Positions 9,904 through 20,375 of a DNA stretch of 64,000 nt are shown here, piece by piece. The stretch comes from Buttiauxella brennerae ATCC 51605. Its GTDB lineage: Bacteria > Pseudomonadota > Gammaproteobacteria > Enterobacterales > Enterobacteriaceae. The DNA is taken from positions 229,469 through 293,468 of the forward strand of contig NZ_LXER01000040.1 in the NCBI RefSeq assembly GCF_001654925.1. The letters are read 5' to 3'. A program made the position numbers and the translations under genes. Positions within the stretch are counted from its first letter, which is position 1, and each line of letters starts with the position of its first letter. Under the pieces are notes generated by a model that saw nothing but the letters and a program-made list of their open reading frames with translations, made no database searches and had not been told where the DNA came from.

Positions 9904-10770
9904 ATGAAACAACTCGAAACGGCGGCTATTTCTGCCAGCACGCTCTACATCGTTCCGACACCCATCGGTAACCTCGGCGATATCACACAGCGGGCATTAG
10001 CCGTGTTGCAAAGCGTTGACCTGATTGCCGCCGAAGATACTCGCCATACCGGTTTGCTGCTGCAACATTTTGCGATTAATGCGCGGATGTTCGCATTGCA
10101 TGATCATAATGAGCAACAAAAAGCAGAAACCCTGCTGGCAAAGCTGCAAGAAGGGCAAAGCATCGCGCTCGTGTCTGATGCAGGAACGCCATTAATTAAC
10201 GATCCTGGTTACCATCTGGTGCGTGCGTGTCGCGAAGCGGGTATTCGCGTGGTGCCGCTGCCAGGCCCGTGTGCCGCGATTGCTGCATTAAGTGCTGCCG
10301 GTTTGCCTTCTGACCGCTTCTGCTACGAAGGTTTTCTTCCTGCAAAATCCAAAGGCCGTCGTGATGCACTCAAAGCCATTGAGCAAGAACCACGTACGCT
10401 CATCTTCTATGAGTCTACGCATCGCCTGCTCGATAGTTTAGACGATATATGCGCTGTGCTCGGTGAATCACGCTATGTAGTGCTGGCGCGCGAGCTGACG
10501 AAAACCTGGGAATCGATTCACGGTGCACCGATTGGTGAGCTGGCGGCCTGGGTTAAAGAAGACGAAAACCGCCGTAAGGGCGAGATGGTTTTGATTGTCG
10601 AAGGCTTCAAAGCGCCTGCGGATGATGCTCTGCCAGCCGATGCACTGCGCACTCTGGCTCTGCTGCAAACAGAACTGCCACTGAAAAAAGCGGCAGCTCT
10701 GGCGGCTGAAATTCACGGCGTGAAGAAAAATGCGCTGTATAAATATGCCTTAGAAAACAGCGAGAAATAG
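9904..10770 (+). CDS. rsmI: 16S rRNA (cytidine(1402)-2'-O)-methyltransferase
   Basis: A 288-residue member of the tetrapyrrole-type methylase family. The N-terminal [19 protein letters not shown] and the glycine-rich [12 protein letters not shown] and PGPCA motifs form the SAM site. It methylates the 2'-O of C1402 in the decoding centre of 16S rRNA. Its position divergent to lpoA is conserved in enterobacteria. Confidence 0.97.
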   Translation: MKQLETAAISASTLYIVPTPIGNLGDITQRALAVLQSVDLIAAEDTRHTGLLLQHFAINARMFALHDHNEQQKAETLLAKLQEGQSIALVSDAGTPLINDPGYHLVRACREAGIRVVPLPGPCAAIAALSAAGLPSDRFCYEGFLPAKSKGRRDALKAIEQEPRTLIFYESTHRLLDSLDDICAVLGESRYVVLARELTKTWESIHGAPIGELAAWVKEDENRRKGEMVLIVEGFKAPADDALPADALRTLALLQTELPLKKAAALAAEIHGVKKNALYKYALENSEK

Positions 10771-10882
10771 CGTTTTCCGAGCAGGCTCGCACTCTGTCAT
10801 TACCGGTATCAGTATTGTTAGTATGGTTTAAATAAGCGATGGTAATTTGCTCATACTTTAGTCTGTTCAGGATGAGCAAATT

Positions 10883-11527
10883 ATGCCGGTGTTGATACGT
10901 GGGGATTCGAATATGATCGTAATGCCATTGTCTTATAGCCCTGCGGTGATCGATCGCTCCTTTGAAGTCGTTGATGAAATCACCCTCGCAGGAAAGCGGT
11001 TCCTGGTCATCTTTGATAAACAAACACCGCGCGCTGCAATTGTTAAAGCTGAAATCGAGGCAATTGATGGTGTTGCGCGTCATATTGCCGTGGCAATGTT
11101 GGAACTGGCCAATCAAAAAAGTATTGGCGATAACGTCATCTCGGTTGAGCGATTTTGGGAAGAAACAGATCTGCTTCAAGTTGAGGGGGTCTGTGTGGAT
11201 CGCCGCTATCAGGAGGCCGGTCTAGCTACTCGATTATATGAAGCGTTAGTGATTAACTGCGGGATCATTCTGATGAGTGATAATACGCAGTACGAAGGTG
11301 GCAAGGCGTTATGGCAAAAGATTGCACGTGAATCAAAAGTGTTGACTGTCTTTGTTCTTGATACCGATTGCGGCAGATTTTACCCGTATGACGGCACAAA
11401 AGTAATTTACGATGGCGCGAGTATTCCGGAAGATAAAATCTGGAGTATCCACCCTGAATCATCACATTTTGGTGTGGTGCTTATCGCTGAAGATAAGAGA
11501 AAAATCGACAAACTTGCTTCCAGTTAA
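10883..11527 (+). CDS. Predicted GNAT-like N-acetyltransferase (accessory gene)
   Basis: A protein of 214 residues, or 204 if the ATG at 10913 is used. The first ATG has AGGA ten bases upstream and the second a weak GGGG. I do not recognise the family by name. A GNAT-type acetyl-CoA motif is visible: VEGVCVDRRYQEAGLATRL followed by YEALV, and later SDNTQYEGGKALWQKIA, a pattern seen in phage and plasmid acetyltransferases. The second half (PYDGTKVIYDGASIPEDKIW) is unlike standard GNATs. It stands alone between rsmI and the aga genes, where E. coli has the yra fimbrial genes, so it is probably acquired. A terminator follows directly. Confidence 0.65.
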   Translation: MPVLIRGDSNMIVMPLSYSPAVIDRSFEVVDEITLAGKRFLVIFDKQTPRAAIVKAEIEAIDGVARHIAVAMLELANQKSIGDNVISVERFWEETDLLQVEGVCVDRRYQEAGLATRLYEALVINCGIILMSDNTQYEGGKALWQKIARESKVLTVFVLDTDCGRFYPYDGTKVIYDGASIPEDKIWSIHPESSHFGVVLIAEDKRKIDKLASS

Positions 11528-11548
11528 AAACCCGCTTTCACGGGTTTT
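11527..11548 (+). terminator. Rho-independent terminator after the GNAT-like gene
   Basis: Stem AAAACCCG / CGGGTTTT with loop CTTTCA, starting at the stop codon. The T-rich arm suits both strands. Confidence 0.8.
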
Positions 11549-11564
11549 AGACAGATAACAAACC

Positions 11565-12705
<1,141 letters not shown>

Positions 12706-13860
12706 TCAGCCTTTCCACGGATGAATAACGACACCTTTCACAACACGGTTTACCGTGCCGCTTGCGGAAGGGGTATCAGGGGTAATGCCCGCTTTGACGG
12801 ATTCCGTCAGCGCGAAAATCTGCGCATACATCAGGAAACAGAAAGCCTGTTCAACGTCGATGAAATCGCGGGAAGGTGGCAGCCAGATATGTGGCCCCGA
12901 CTCGACTTCCGGGCAAGGTGACGAGCAGATAGCAACGACGCACAGGGCCTGTTGGTCGCGGCGCAACTCAGCCAGTAAATCAAGGTCGTACTGGCGGGTA
13001 TACGGGTGGCTTGAAATCATGACCACCACGAGCGTTTCGTTGTTGATCAGTGATTTAGGGCCATGACGGAACCCGGTTGGCGAGTCATAAAATGCTGCCA
13101 GTTTTCCCGCTGTGAGTTCCAGAACTTTCAGTGCGGATTCACGCGCAACACCTTGCAAGCCGCCGCTGCCGAGGTAGACGACACGTTTGAAAGGCAAATC
13201 ACCGAACACGCTTTCGCTTAAGTCACCTTGTGAAGCAATGATTTCTTCGCAGCGCTTAGCCACATCCTGGAAAGTGCTGCTGTTGATAACATCTGGTGCA
13301 AACACGGCCAGGCAGCTTGCCATCATGGTGGTGATACTGCTGGTCATGGCGAAGCCACGATCGTGCGTTTCCGGTGGCATCAGCAGCGCATGTGAATTAC
13401 CGCTGGTCGCGGCGTTCTGGTACAGGCTGCCGGCTTCATTACAGGTAATGACCAAGTGATAGCACTCTTTGACGAGCTGGTTGACTAAATCGACCGCCGC
13501 CACACTTTCCGGGCTGTTGCCAGAGCGTGCAAAAGAAACCAGCAGCGTCGGTTCTTGCTCGGACAAGTAATCAAGCGGGTTGGTGACAAGGTCGGTGGTC
13601 GGTACGGCAACAAAGTTTTTCCCGGTGTGGCGCGATAGCCACGGCGTAATAATATCGCCAATAAATGCGGAGGTTCCTGCACCCGTCAGGATAATTTTTA
13701 GCGAGGTGTTTTGCAGCAAAGGATCAAGGAATGCGTTGATACTGCTACGTTGATTACCGATATTTTTTAACGATCGGATCCAGCTTTCCGGCTGTTGGCG
13801 GATCTCTTTTTCAGTCCAGGTTAATGTGCCGGAAAGACAGGCAGATTGGGTTTCGCTCAT
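12706..13860 (-). CDS. agaS: D-galactosamine-6-phosphate deaminase/isomerase AgaS
   Basis: A 384-residue protein with two SIS domains, shown by ILTGAGTSAFIGDIITPWL and LLVSFARSGNSPESVAAVD in the first, and VYLGSGGLQGVARESALKV in the second. AgaS converts galactosamine 6-phosphate to tagatose 6-phosphate with release of ammonia. No agaI homologue or second PTS (agaBCD) is present here, so AgaS is the only deaminase of the cluster. It starts a two-gene unit agaS-kbaY whose upstream region holds AgaR-type sites. Confidence 0.95.
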   Translation of the reverse strand: MSETQSACLSGTLTWTEKEIRQQPESWIRSLKNIGNQRSSINAFLDPLLQNTSLKIILTGAGTSAFIGDIITPWLSRHTGKNFVAVPTTDLVTNPLDYLSEQEPTLLVSFARSGNSPESVAAVDLVNQLVKECYHLVITCNEAGSLYQNAATSGNSHALLMPPETHDRGFAMTSSITTMMASCLAVFAPDVINSSTFQDVAKRCEEIIASQGDLSESVFGDLPFKRVVYLGSGGLQGVARESALKVLELTAGKLAAFYDSPTGFRHGPKSLINNETLVVVMISSHPYTRQYDLDLLAELRRDQQALCVVAICSSPCPEVESGPHIWLPPSRDFIDVEQAFCFLMYAQIFALTESVKAGITPDTPSASGTVNRVVKGVVIHPWKG

Positions 13861-14115
13861 AACTCAGTCCTTAGCAGTGCAAGATCATCGGAAGTAGCAC
13901 AAAGCAGTACAGGACAATCTTTCGTTTTGTTTCATTTACTCAACTTTATGCTTAAATAAAATCTATAGAAAAGAAAACGAAAGGTCAATGTAAGAAAAAC
14001 AATAAAACGAAAAATGTGATCCGGAAAACGATCTATTTTAGTTATTTTATTGATTTAAATGGTTATTTTTAAATAATGTATAGTTGAGGTTATTTTAAAC
14101 GAAAGGAAAAGAAAG
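13861..14115 (-). promoter_or_regulatory. agaS promoter region with several AgaR-type operators
   Basis: This AT-rich gap holds four sites resembling the AgaR consensus (CTTTCGTTTTGTTTC-type). They are CTTTCGTTTTGTTTCATTT at 13919-13937, AGAAAAGAAAACGAAAGGT at 13967-13985, a weaker one at 13996-14015, and AAACGAAAGGAAAAG-type at 14097-14117. The last overlaps the T-tract of the agaA terminator. The multiplicity fits repression of agaS-kbaY by AgaR in the absence of GalNAc. Confidence 0.75.
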
Positions 14116-14140
14116 GTCTGTCGCGGGGCTGGCGACAGAC
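14116..14140 (-). terminator. Hairpin after agaA
   Basis: Stem GTCTGTCGC / GCGACAGAC with a seven-base loop, followed on the minus strand by CTTTCTTTTCC. It probably ends the kbaZ-agaVWEFA transcript before the agaS promoter. Confidence 0.7.
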
Positions 14141-14163
14141 AAAAGTGAGGAGCAACGAAAGTA

Positions 14164-15297
14164 CTACAGGGGGAGAGCCTGGCCATTAATCCAGATATTT
14201 TGAAGACCTAACTGGGAATTAAGCGCAATCATATTGGCGCGTTTTCCCACCACCAGCGAACCCAGATCGTTATCTAAACCGAGCATTTTTGCGGGGTGCA
14301 GCGACGCCATGTGAATGGCATCTTCGGCAGAAACGCCCACGTTATCCACCAGGTTTCGCACCGCGGCATCAAGCGAAAGGGTGCTTCCGGCAAGCCCGCC
14401 ACTTTCGGTGCGCACAATTCCCTCGCGCATTGTTACCGGGTGGCCACAAATTGAATAATCACCATCTGGCATTCCTGCGGCGCTCATGGCATCGGTAATC
14501 AGCAGAACGCGGGGTTTCGCGCAGCGACAACAGATATTCATGACTGCAGGGTGAACGTGATGCTCGTCGGCAATCAGTTCCAGCCAGGCCCGTTTATCGC
14601 TTAAACCGGCTCCGACCATACCAGGATTACGGTGATGCAAGCCTGTCATGCCGTTAAAGCAGTGCACCAGTCCGTCGGCCCCGGCATCAAATGCCTCAAG
14701 GGTTTGCTCGTAACTGGCGGCACTGTGGCCAAGCATGACCCGTATATCCCGGCTTTTAAGATGCCTGATGGTTTCCAGCGCCGTGGGTTTTTCCGGGGCC
14801 AGCGCCACCACCCGCAAGGTGTTTTGCGACACCTCAATTAAATGGTCCAGCTCAGCGATATTCAGCTCGCGGAACAACTCTGGCGGATGAGCGCCTTTGT
14901 TCTGTGGCGTAAAGTATGGCCCTTCGAGATAACTGCCCAGCACGGTTGAACCAGGCCCGCCGTGATAAAAGCGTTCTGCGATCCGCCGCAATGCGCGTTC
15001 AATGTTGGCAAGCGGTGCCGTGACGGTGGTGGGCAGCCAGCCGCCCACACCTTCGCGTGCCTTGTGCATCGCAAGCCGTGCAAGGACGCCAGGATCGTCG
15101 TCCATCACATCAACCCCGTCACCGCCGTGAACGTGAATATCAATGTATGCGGGGCACAACAGTTCAGCATCACGGGCCATCGTTCCTGAAGGGATAGGTT
15201 CGATGGCGACAATCGTTTCGTTATCAATCCGTAACTGGTGATCGTCCAGCCAGCCTTGTTCGGTGAGAACGCGCCTGGCTCGCAGCAGCGTGGTCAT
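14164..15297 (-). CDS. agaA: N-acetylgalactosamine-6-phosphate deacetylase AgaA
   Basis: A 377-residue NagA-family amidohydrolase. Metal and catalytic motifs are present: IDIHVHG (H55, H57), LEGPYF (E125), MLGHSAAS, LVHCFNGMTGLHHR and the catalytic aspartate in LLITDAMSAAG. It removes acetate from GalNAc 6-phosphate to give galactosamine 6-phosphate for AgaS. Its start overlaps the agaF stop by four bases, and it is last in the kbaZ-agaVWEFA operon. Position separates it from the paralogue nagA. Confidence 0.95.
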   Translation of the reverse strand: MTTLLRARRVLTEQGWLDDHQLRIDNETIVAIEPIPSGTMARDAELLCPAYIDIHVHGGDGVDVMDDDPGVLARLAMHKAREGVGGWLPTTVTAPLANIERALRRIAERFYHGGPGSTVLGSYLEGPYFTPQNKGAHPPELFRELNIAELDHLIEVSQNTLRVVALAPEKPTALETIRHLKSRDIRVMLGHSAASYEQTLEAFDAGADGLVHCFNGMTGLHHRNPGMVGAGLSDKRAWLELIADEHHVHPAVMNICCRCAKPRVLLITDAMSAAGMPDGDYSICGHPVTMREGIVRTESGGLAGSTLSLDAAVRNLVDNVGVSAEDAIHMASLHPAKMLGLDNDLGSLVVGKRANMIALNSQLGLQNIWINGQALPL

Positions 15298-15728
15298 ATT
15301 CCTTCCTCGACCGCCTCAGCTTCGCGATAACGCCCCATTTCATCGACCAGGCTGGTTAACCCGCGATGGCCACATTCCAGCGCCTGAAGGCGGAATTCTT
15401 TACTGCTCAGACCGTCGCGTTCCAGTACCATTTCCAGAAGTAGTTGCAGGTTGATACCCGTAATGACTTCACGGCCCGGCTGTTCTAATGCCATGGTGGA
15501 AGCGACGCGGAACGGGGTGCCACCGAGCAAATCAGTTAAAAACACCAGCCCTTCACTGTCATCTAATGCGCCAATAGCCTGTTCAAATTGCGAAGTGAGC
15601 AGCGCCGTAGAAGAGGTTTCTGGAAAGTCGATGGCGATAAACTGCTCTTGCTCACCAAGAATCTGTTTCATCGCTTTTTCCAGCCCGGAGGCAAAACCAC
15701 CGTGGCCACTTAAAATAATACTTAACAT
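15294..15728 (-). CDS. agaF: PTS N-acetylgalactosamine EIIA component AgaF
   Basis: A 144-residue mannose-family EIIA. The N-terminal SGHGGFASGLEKAM carries the phosphorylated histidine (H9), and FLTDLLGGTPFRVAS is a second family signature. It receives phosphate from HPr and passes it to AgaV. It overlaps agaA by four bases and follows agaE by 29. Confidence 0.95.
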   Translation of the reverse strand: MLSIILSGHGGFASGLEKAMKQILGEQEQFIAIDFPETSSTALLTSQFEQAIGALDDSEGLVFLTDLLGGTPFRVASTMALEQPGREVITGINLQLLLEMVLERDGLSSKEFRLQALECGHRGLTSLVDEMGRYREAEAVEEGI

Positions 15729-15757
15729 ATTGTTTTATCTCGCTTACAGGATGCCAC

Positions 15758-16633
15758 TTACAGGAAGTGGGCAAACTTCCCGACAACACTCAGAATGACG
15801 GTGATACCGATAAGACGCAGCGGGCTCCAGCCACGGCGCACCAGCGCATACATACATAAGGTATAAACCAGTGGCAAAAAGGCCGGCATCAGTTTATCGA
15901 TAACGTCCGTTTGCAGTTTCACCACCGCATCACCCGCGGTAATTTCAAGCGTAGTGGCCAGGCGAACATAGGTGGCGACCAGCGCCCCAATCACTGTCAT
16001 GCCCACAATCGATGCGGCATGTCCCACTTTGCGAGTGTTGGCTTTGATAAGCGGGATGGCGGCCACACCCATGCGGTAAGCGTAATGCGCAAGACCGAAA
16101 CGCAGGCCGAGATGCACCACGTTAAACAGCACGATGAAGATAACCGCGCCGAGTATTGAACCCTGTAACGCAAGGCTTGCCCCGATACCGCCACAAATAG
16201 GCAGCAAGGTCAGCCAGAACATCGCATCGCCAATCCCGCCCAGTGGTGCGCCGACGGCAATTTTTGTGCTCTGAATACTGTTCACATCCTGCTTTGAACG
16301 CTCCATCGCCAGAATAATGCCGATAACGAAGGTCACCAGGAACGGGTGCGTGTTGAAGAACCCCATGTGGCCTTTCATGGCTCGCGCCAGGTCGCTTTTA
16401 TTGGTATGGATTTTTTTGAGTGCGGGTAGCAGGCCATATAGCCAACCGGACCCCTGCATACGTTCATAGTTGAATGATGCTTGTAATAGCATGGAGCGCC
16501 ATGCCACGCGATTGATGTCTTTTCTGGTTAACTCTACACCGATGCTCTGGTCTTCATAGATGTTGTCATTGCCGTTAGTCAGGGAGGTTTCCGTAACGTC
16601 TGTATCTGGCAAAGTCTGGATATTAGATGCCAT
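15758..16633 (-). CDS. agaE: PTS N-acetylgalactosamine EIID component AgaE
   Basis: A 291-residue membrane protein of the mannose-family EIID type. The signature LTRKDINRVAWRSMLLQASF and GAPLGGIGDAMFWLTLLPI are present, with hydrophobic segments in the C-terminal half. The ATG at 16633 was chosen because GAGGA lies seven bases upstream; the ORF extends further 5' without support. It overlaps agaW by 11 bases. With AgaW it forms the inner-membrane channel for GalNAc. Confidence 0.95.
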   Translation of the reverse strand: MASNIQTLPDTDVTETSLTNGNDNIYEDQSIGVELTRKDINRVAWRSMLLQASFNYERMQGSGWLYGLLPALKKIHTNKSDLARAMKGHMGFFNTHPFLVTFVIGIILAMERSKQDVNSIQSTKIAVGAPLGGIGDAMFWLTLLPICGGIGASLALQGSILGAVIFIVLFNVVHLGLRFGLAHYAYRMGVAAIPLIKANTRKVGHAASIVGMTVIGALVATYVRLATTLEITAGDAVVKLQTDVIDKLMPAFLPLVYTLCMYALVRRGWSPLRLIGITVILSVVGKFAHFL

Positions 16634-17405
16634 CTTCAAATTCCTCTTTCTGAGCGCTGGAAGGTTGCTGTGGAGCCGGGTCTTTGCGTAAGAAATCAAT
16701 TAGCGCCATTGCTAATGCGGCAGCGGCAATCGCCAACACCGGCAGTTTTAGCCAGGCAGCAGCCACAAAGCCGAGAATGAAATAGGGGATATAAATGTTT
16801 TTCATCATGATTTTCAGCAGCACGGCAAAACCGATGGCTGGCATGATGCCGCCTGCCACACCCAGGCCGTCAATTAAGCGGGTGGGTAAAACATCGATCG
16901 CGGTTTTGGCATGTTCCGCACCAAAATAGATGGGCAAAAACGCGCACAAGAAATAGAACGTGCCGAGGGCCAGAAGGGCTAGATAGTTAACGCGTTCAAT
17001 GCCATCCGTATCAGCTTGTGCCGCCATTTGGTCGCAGCGGGCCATTACACCGGACATAATAGAGAACAGGAAGGTAATCCCCATTTGTACCGCAACGGCA
17101 AATGGCACTGCTACGCCGACGGCAACTTCAGGTTTCACGCCAGTGGTAATAGCAAAAGTAGTGCCGACAATGGTCCCGATAATCACGTTTGGTGGCTGCG
17201 CACCAGCCAGAGGTGCAAGCCCCATCCAGACCAGTTCCAGCGTACCGCCACACAAAATACCGGTATGAAGGTCACCCAGAATCAAGCCAACCAGCGGCCC
17301 TAATACCACAGGGCGGTGCATGTGCGTCAGGCCGTTGAACATATCCAGTCCGGCAATAAAGGCCAGAATACCCAACGCTAATGCCTGTAATAAGCTAATT
17401 TCCAT
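16623..17405 (-). CDS. agaW: PTS N-acetylgalactosamine EIIC component AgaW
   Basis: A 260-residue, highly hydrophobic mannose-family EIIC permease starting at MEISLLQALALG. GAGGT sits at normal spacing before the ATG at 17405, and the longer ORF start would overlap agaV without need. Typical features are GPLVGLILGDLHTGILCGGT and LVWMGLAPLAGAQPPNVIIG. It forms the sugar-translocating membrane unit with AgaE. Confidence 0.95.
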   Translation of the reverse strand: MEISLLQALALGILAFIAGLDMFNGLTHMHRPVVLGPLVGLILGDLHTGILCGGTLELVWMGLAPLAGAQPPNVIIGTIVGTTFAITTGVKPEVAVGVAVPFAVAVQMGITFLFSIMSGVMARCDQMAAQADTDGIERVNYLALLALGTFYFLCAFLPIYFGAEHAKTAIDVLPTRLIDGLGVAGGIMPAIGFAVLLKIMMKNIYIPYFILGFVAAAWLKLPVLAIAAAALAMALIDFLRKDPAPQQPSSAQKEEFEDGI

Positions 17406-17415
17406 AGAAAATACC

Positions 17416-17889
17416 TCAAAGGAGTTTGTAGAGATCCTGAGCGGATTCCGTCGGCACACCCTGAACAAAACATTCTACTCCGGCCTTTTGCAGGCCATTA
17501 AAAGCAGCAATATCCTGGTCATCCACAGAGACGGTTTTCGCGATTTGTTGTTTGCCTTCTGCGTAGTGCATGTTGCCGACGTTAATCCGCTTCACAGGCA
17601 CATCGCCTTTCACTAACGTCAGGAAATCGTCCGGGTTTTTACAAACCAGCAAGATTTTCTGGCGATCGGTTGCACGGTGAATATTGTCGATAACTTTTTG
17701 CAGCGACCAGAAACGCACGGCGATCCCTTCAGCCAGAACCATCTCCATCAGGTTTTGCTGTACCGAGTCTTCTGCAACTTCATCATTGGCAACGAGGACA
17801 AGGTTTGCCCCGGCAAAACCTACCCATTGAACGCCAACCTGGCCGTGGATCAGTCGCTCATCAATGCGGCTCAATACAATGTTTGGCAT
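17416..17889 (-). CDS. agaV: PTS N-acetylgalactosamine EIIB component AgaV
   Basis: A 157-residue mannose-family EIIB. The N-terminus SRIDERLIHGQVGVQW contains the phosphorylated histidine (H15). It takes phosphate from AgaF and phosphorylates GalNAc during uptake. It follows kbaZ by 26 bases and precedes agaW by 10 in the operon. Confidence 0.96.
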   Translation of the reverse strand: MPNIVLSRIDERLIHGQVGVQWVGFAGANLVLVANDEVAEDSVQQNLMEMVLAEGIAVRFWSLQKVIDNIHRATDRQKILLVCKNPDDFLTLVKGDVPVKRINVGNMHYAEGKQQIAKTVSVDDQDIAAFNGLQKAGVECFVQGVPTESAQDLYKLL

Positions 17890-17915
17890 GTTATTTTCCT
17901 CTTATTATTTTGGGT

Positions 17916-19208
17916 TTAGTTTGATGACTGTGAGCCCAGACAGGCGGCATGGTACTGGCGCAACACGTCCTGGATATGGTCGATAATCAGTTCATGAGGT
18001 GTGGCTGCAATTTTTCCTTCACGGACCTTAACGTATTGAAGTGGCAGATACTGACTGATCAATGGCAAAGGAATAGATTCACCAGCCAAATTCGCAACAA
18101 GCTTTGAATACGATTCATCAATGTCATGATCCGGCCAGTAATAACGCACTCGATCCGAGTAGCTGTAGCCGCGGGCCAGTCGGCGGTCGCTGTCATTGCC
18201 GTGATAATGGTGTTTCCAGTATTCAGGGTGTTCGAGCATCACACTTTCAAGCACTTCACGCAGTCCAGAGCATTTGTGTGCCGGGCGTAATTCACGCTCG
18301 ATGGCGGCCAGTGAAAACAGCGCTTCACGCAGTGCAAAGGTCAGTGCCGGGCCGACTTTCAAAATCGCAAAGTGGTTCTGCACCAGTTGCTGTAAGGCTT
18401 GTGGCGTCTGGTAATCGGTGGAGTGCGCTTCAAACACCATGGTGTCGAAAGCTTCAATCATCTGGCTTAAGAACAGTGATTTCTCAGGTTGGTAATCAAT
18501 GACCTGCGTGTGATCGAATTCGACACCTGGCTGGACAACCAGCCCGATAATGCGTGGCCACAAATCGTTCAAACCTTGTAATTCAAAAGCATGACGATGG
18601 GCTTCAAGTGTGGCTTTGGCAGCCTGTGGCGTAGTGACGGCAAGTTCCGCCAGCGTTTCGTGTGCGCCGCCAGGGACCGGCACTTCGGTGCCGATAACGT
18701 AAACCAAATCAGAAGAGCCAAATTTCTCGATGCAGGTTTGCTCGGCGATTTTGGCCAGACGGGCTGCACGCATGGCAACAAGGGAATCGGTCAGCGGAAC
18801 CAGGTCATCTGCACAAGACATGCTGCAATCGAGGTGGATCTTTTTGAAACCCGCAGCGACATAGCAACGAATCAGCTCATCAGCATGATTCATGGCTTCT
18901 TCGGCGGGCAGTGTTTGCCAGCGGTTTGGGCCAAGGTGATCGCCACCCAGAATGAGTTGCTCACGTGGGAAGTGGTACTTGTCGGCCATTTGCTGCGCAA
19001 AGCCACGGAAATCTTCCGGTGTCATGCCGGTGTAGCCACCGTTCTGGTCAACCTGGTTGGATGTCGCTTCTATTAATAAGAGAGATTTTGTATCCCGCCC
19101 ATGGCGCATTGCCGCTTCGAGAACCAGCGGGTGAGCAGAACAAACGGCAAAAATGCCACATCGTGAATCCTGTTTATGGTCGGCCACAAACTCGGTTAAA
19201 TGTTTCAC
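17916..19208 (-). CDS. kbaZ: Tagatose-bisphosphate aldolase non-catalytic subunit KbaZ
   Basis: A 430-residue GatZ/KbaZ-family protein. The GTG at 19208 was chosen: it has GGAGAGG six bases upstream, and the product then begins (M)[12 protein letters not shown] as in the family. The longer ORF adds an unrelated leader. KbaZ has a TIM-barrel fold with no aldolase activity of its own and stabilises KbaY. It is the first gene of the main GalNAc operon and divergent from agaR. Confidence 0.95.
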   Translation of the reverse strand: MKHLTEFVADHKQDSRCGIFAVCSAHPLVLEAAMRHGRDTKSLLLIEATSNQVDQNGGYTGMTPEDFRGFAQQMADKYHFPREQLILGGDHLGPNRWQTLPAEEAMNHADELIRCYVAAGFKKIHLDCSMSCADDLVPLTDSLVAMRAARLAKIAEQTCIEKFGSSDLVYVIGTEVPVPGGAHETLAELAVTTPQAAKATLEAHRHAFELQGLNDLWPRIIGLVVQPGVEFDHTQVIDYQPEKSLFLSQMIEAFDTMVFEAHSTDYQTPQALQQLVQNHFAILKVGPALTFALREALFSLAAIERELRPAHKCSGLREVLESVMLEHPEYWKHHYHGNDSDRRLARGYSYSDRVRYYWPDHDIDESYSKLVANLAGESIPLPLISQYLPLQYVKVREGKIAATPHELIIDHIQDVLRQYHAACLGSQSSN

Positions 19209-19459
19209 TTTCCTCTCCGTATGGGTTGGGTGTTGGCTTGTCTTTCGATTTGTTTCATTTAATAGTGGTGTATCGTGCGATAAAAACAAAACGAAAGATA
19301 ATAGAATTGAGATCTGTTTCGCAAAAGAAACATAATGAAAGCATATTTGACACAATCACAAGGAATGCAGCACGCGATGTAAAGTCTTGCTTTCCGCGAA
19401 AAGAAAGGTGTTAATAGGCGAAGTGAAATGAAACGAAAGGTTTTATGAAAGGATCATTT
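19209..19459. promoter_or_regulatory. Divergent kbaZ/agaR control region with AgaR-type operators
   Basis: Sites resembling the AgaR operator occur at 19241-19260 (TCTTTCGATTTGTTTCATTT), 19281-19301 (TAAAAACAAAACGAAAGATA) and 19421-19441 (AAGTGAAATGAAACGAAAGG), with a weaker one near 19316-19342. The first two flank the likely kbaZ promoter and the last abuts the agaR ribosome site, which points to autoregulation. Confidence 0.75.
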
Positions 19460-20272
19460 ATGAATAATACTGACGCAGCAACGGACAAGCGTGTTACAGG
19501 TACAAGTGAAAGGCGTGAGCAGATCATCCAGCGCCTTCGTCAACAAGGAAGCGTACAGGTTAATGATCTCTCATCATTCTTTGGTGTTTCGACGGTGACG
19601 ATCCGTAACGATCTGGCTTTTCTTGAAAAGCAGGGTGTGGCGGTGCGTGCCTACGGCGGGGCTTTGGTTTGCGATTCGGGCACGGCAGCGGTTGAACCGA
19701 CCGTTGAGGATAAAAGTTCGCTAAATACGTCGTTGAAACGCAGCATTGCGCGTGAGGCGGCAGATCTCATTAAGCCTGGCCATCGTGTCATTCTTGACTC
19801 AGGCACCACCACTTATGAGATTGCGCGCCATATGCGCAACCATAAGGAAGTGATTGCGATGACCAACGGCATAAACGTGGCCAATGCATTGCTTGAGGCC
19901 GAAGGTGTGGAATTGCTGATGACCGGAGGGCATCTGCGCCGCCAGTCGCTGTCATTCTATGGCGACCAGGCCGATCAATCACTGCAAAACTATCACTTCG
20001 ACATGCTGTTCCTCGGCGTGGATGCTATTGATCTTGAGCGTGGTGTCAGCACCCATAACGAAGATGAAGCGCGTCTAAACCGCCGGATGTGTGAAGTGGC
20101 TGAACGTATTATTGTGGTCACGGATTCGAGTAAATTTAACCGCTCCAGCCTGCATAAGATCATTGATACTCAACGAATTCATATGGTTATCACCGATGCA
20201 GGTATTCCTGAAGAGAGCCTGAACGGGCTGCGTAAAGGTGGCATTGAAGTGGTTTTGGTGGGCGATGCCTGA
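19460..20272 (+). CDS. agaR: DeoR-family transcriptional repressor AgaR
   Basis: A 270-residue DeoR-family repressor. The N-terminal HTH is [20 protein letters not shown] and the C-terminal sugar-phosphate sensor includes [15 protein letters not shown] and [20 protein letters not shown]. The ATG at 19460 follows AAGGA and gives [14 protein letters not shown], matching E. coli AgaR; the ORF begins five codons earlier. AgaR represses the kbaZ and agaS operons and itself until a GalNAc-derived inducer is present. Confidence 0.96.
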   Translation: MNNTDAATDKRVTGTSERREQIIQRLRQQGSVQVNDLSSFFGVSTVTIRNDLAFLEKQGVAVRAYGGALVCDSGTAAVEPTVEDKSSLNTSLKRSIAREAADLIKPGHRVILDSGTTTYEIARHMRNHKEVIAMTNGINVANALLEAEGVELLMTGGHLRRQSLSFYGDQADQSLQNYHFDMLFLGVDAIDLERGVSTHNEDEARLNRRMCEVAERIIVVTDSSKFNRSSLHKIIDTQRIHMVITDAGIPEESLNGLRKGGIEVVLVGDA

Positions 20273-20318
20273 TTGTAGAAGCGGTGGATGCTTGCGCTTA
20301 TCTACCCTACAACGAGGG

Positions 20319-20343
20319 TTCTCCCGCCAATGTGGCGGGAGAA
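20319..20343. terminator. Strong hairpin between convergent agaR and the MFS gene
   Basis: Eleven-base perfect stem TTCTCCCGCCA / TGGCGGGAGAA around ATG. A further copy of the right arm (CTGGCGGGAGAA) follows. It probably ends transcription from both sides. Confidence 0.75.
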
Positions 20344-20375
20344 CTGGCGGGAGAAATTTGTACTGGTTTTTTCTC

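Noticed and set aside
17916..19355. Longer kbaZ start at 19355
   Set aside because: It adds a leader unlike the family and crosses the AgaR operators. The GTG at 19208 has a good ribosome site and the right family N-terminus.
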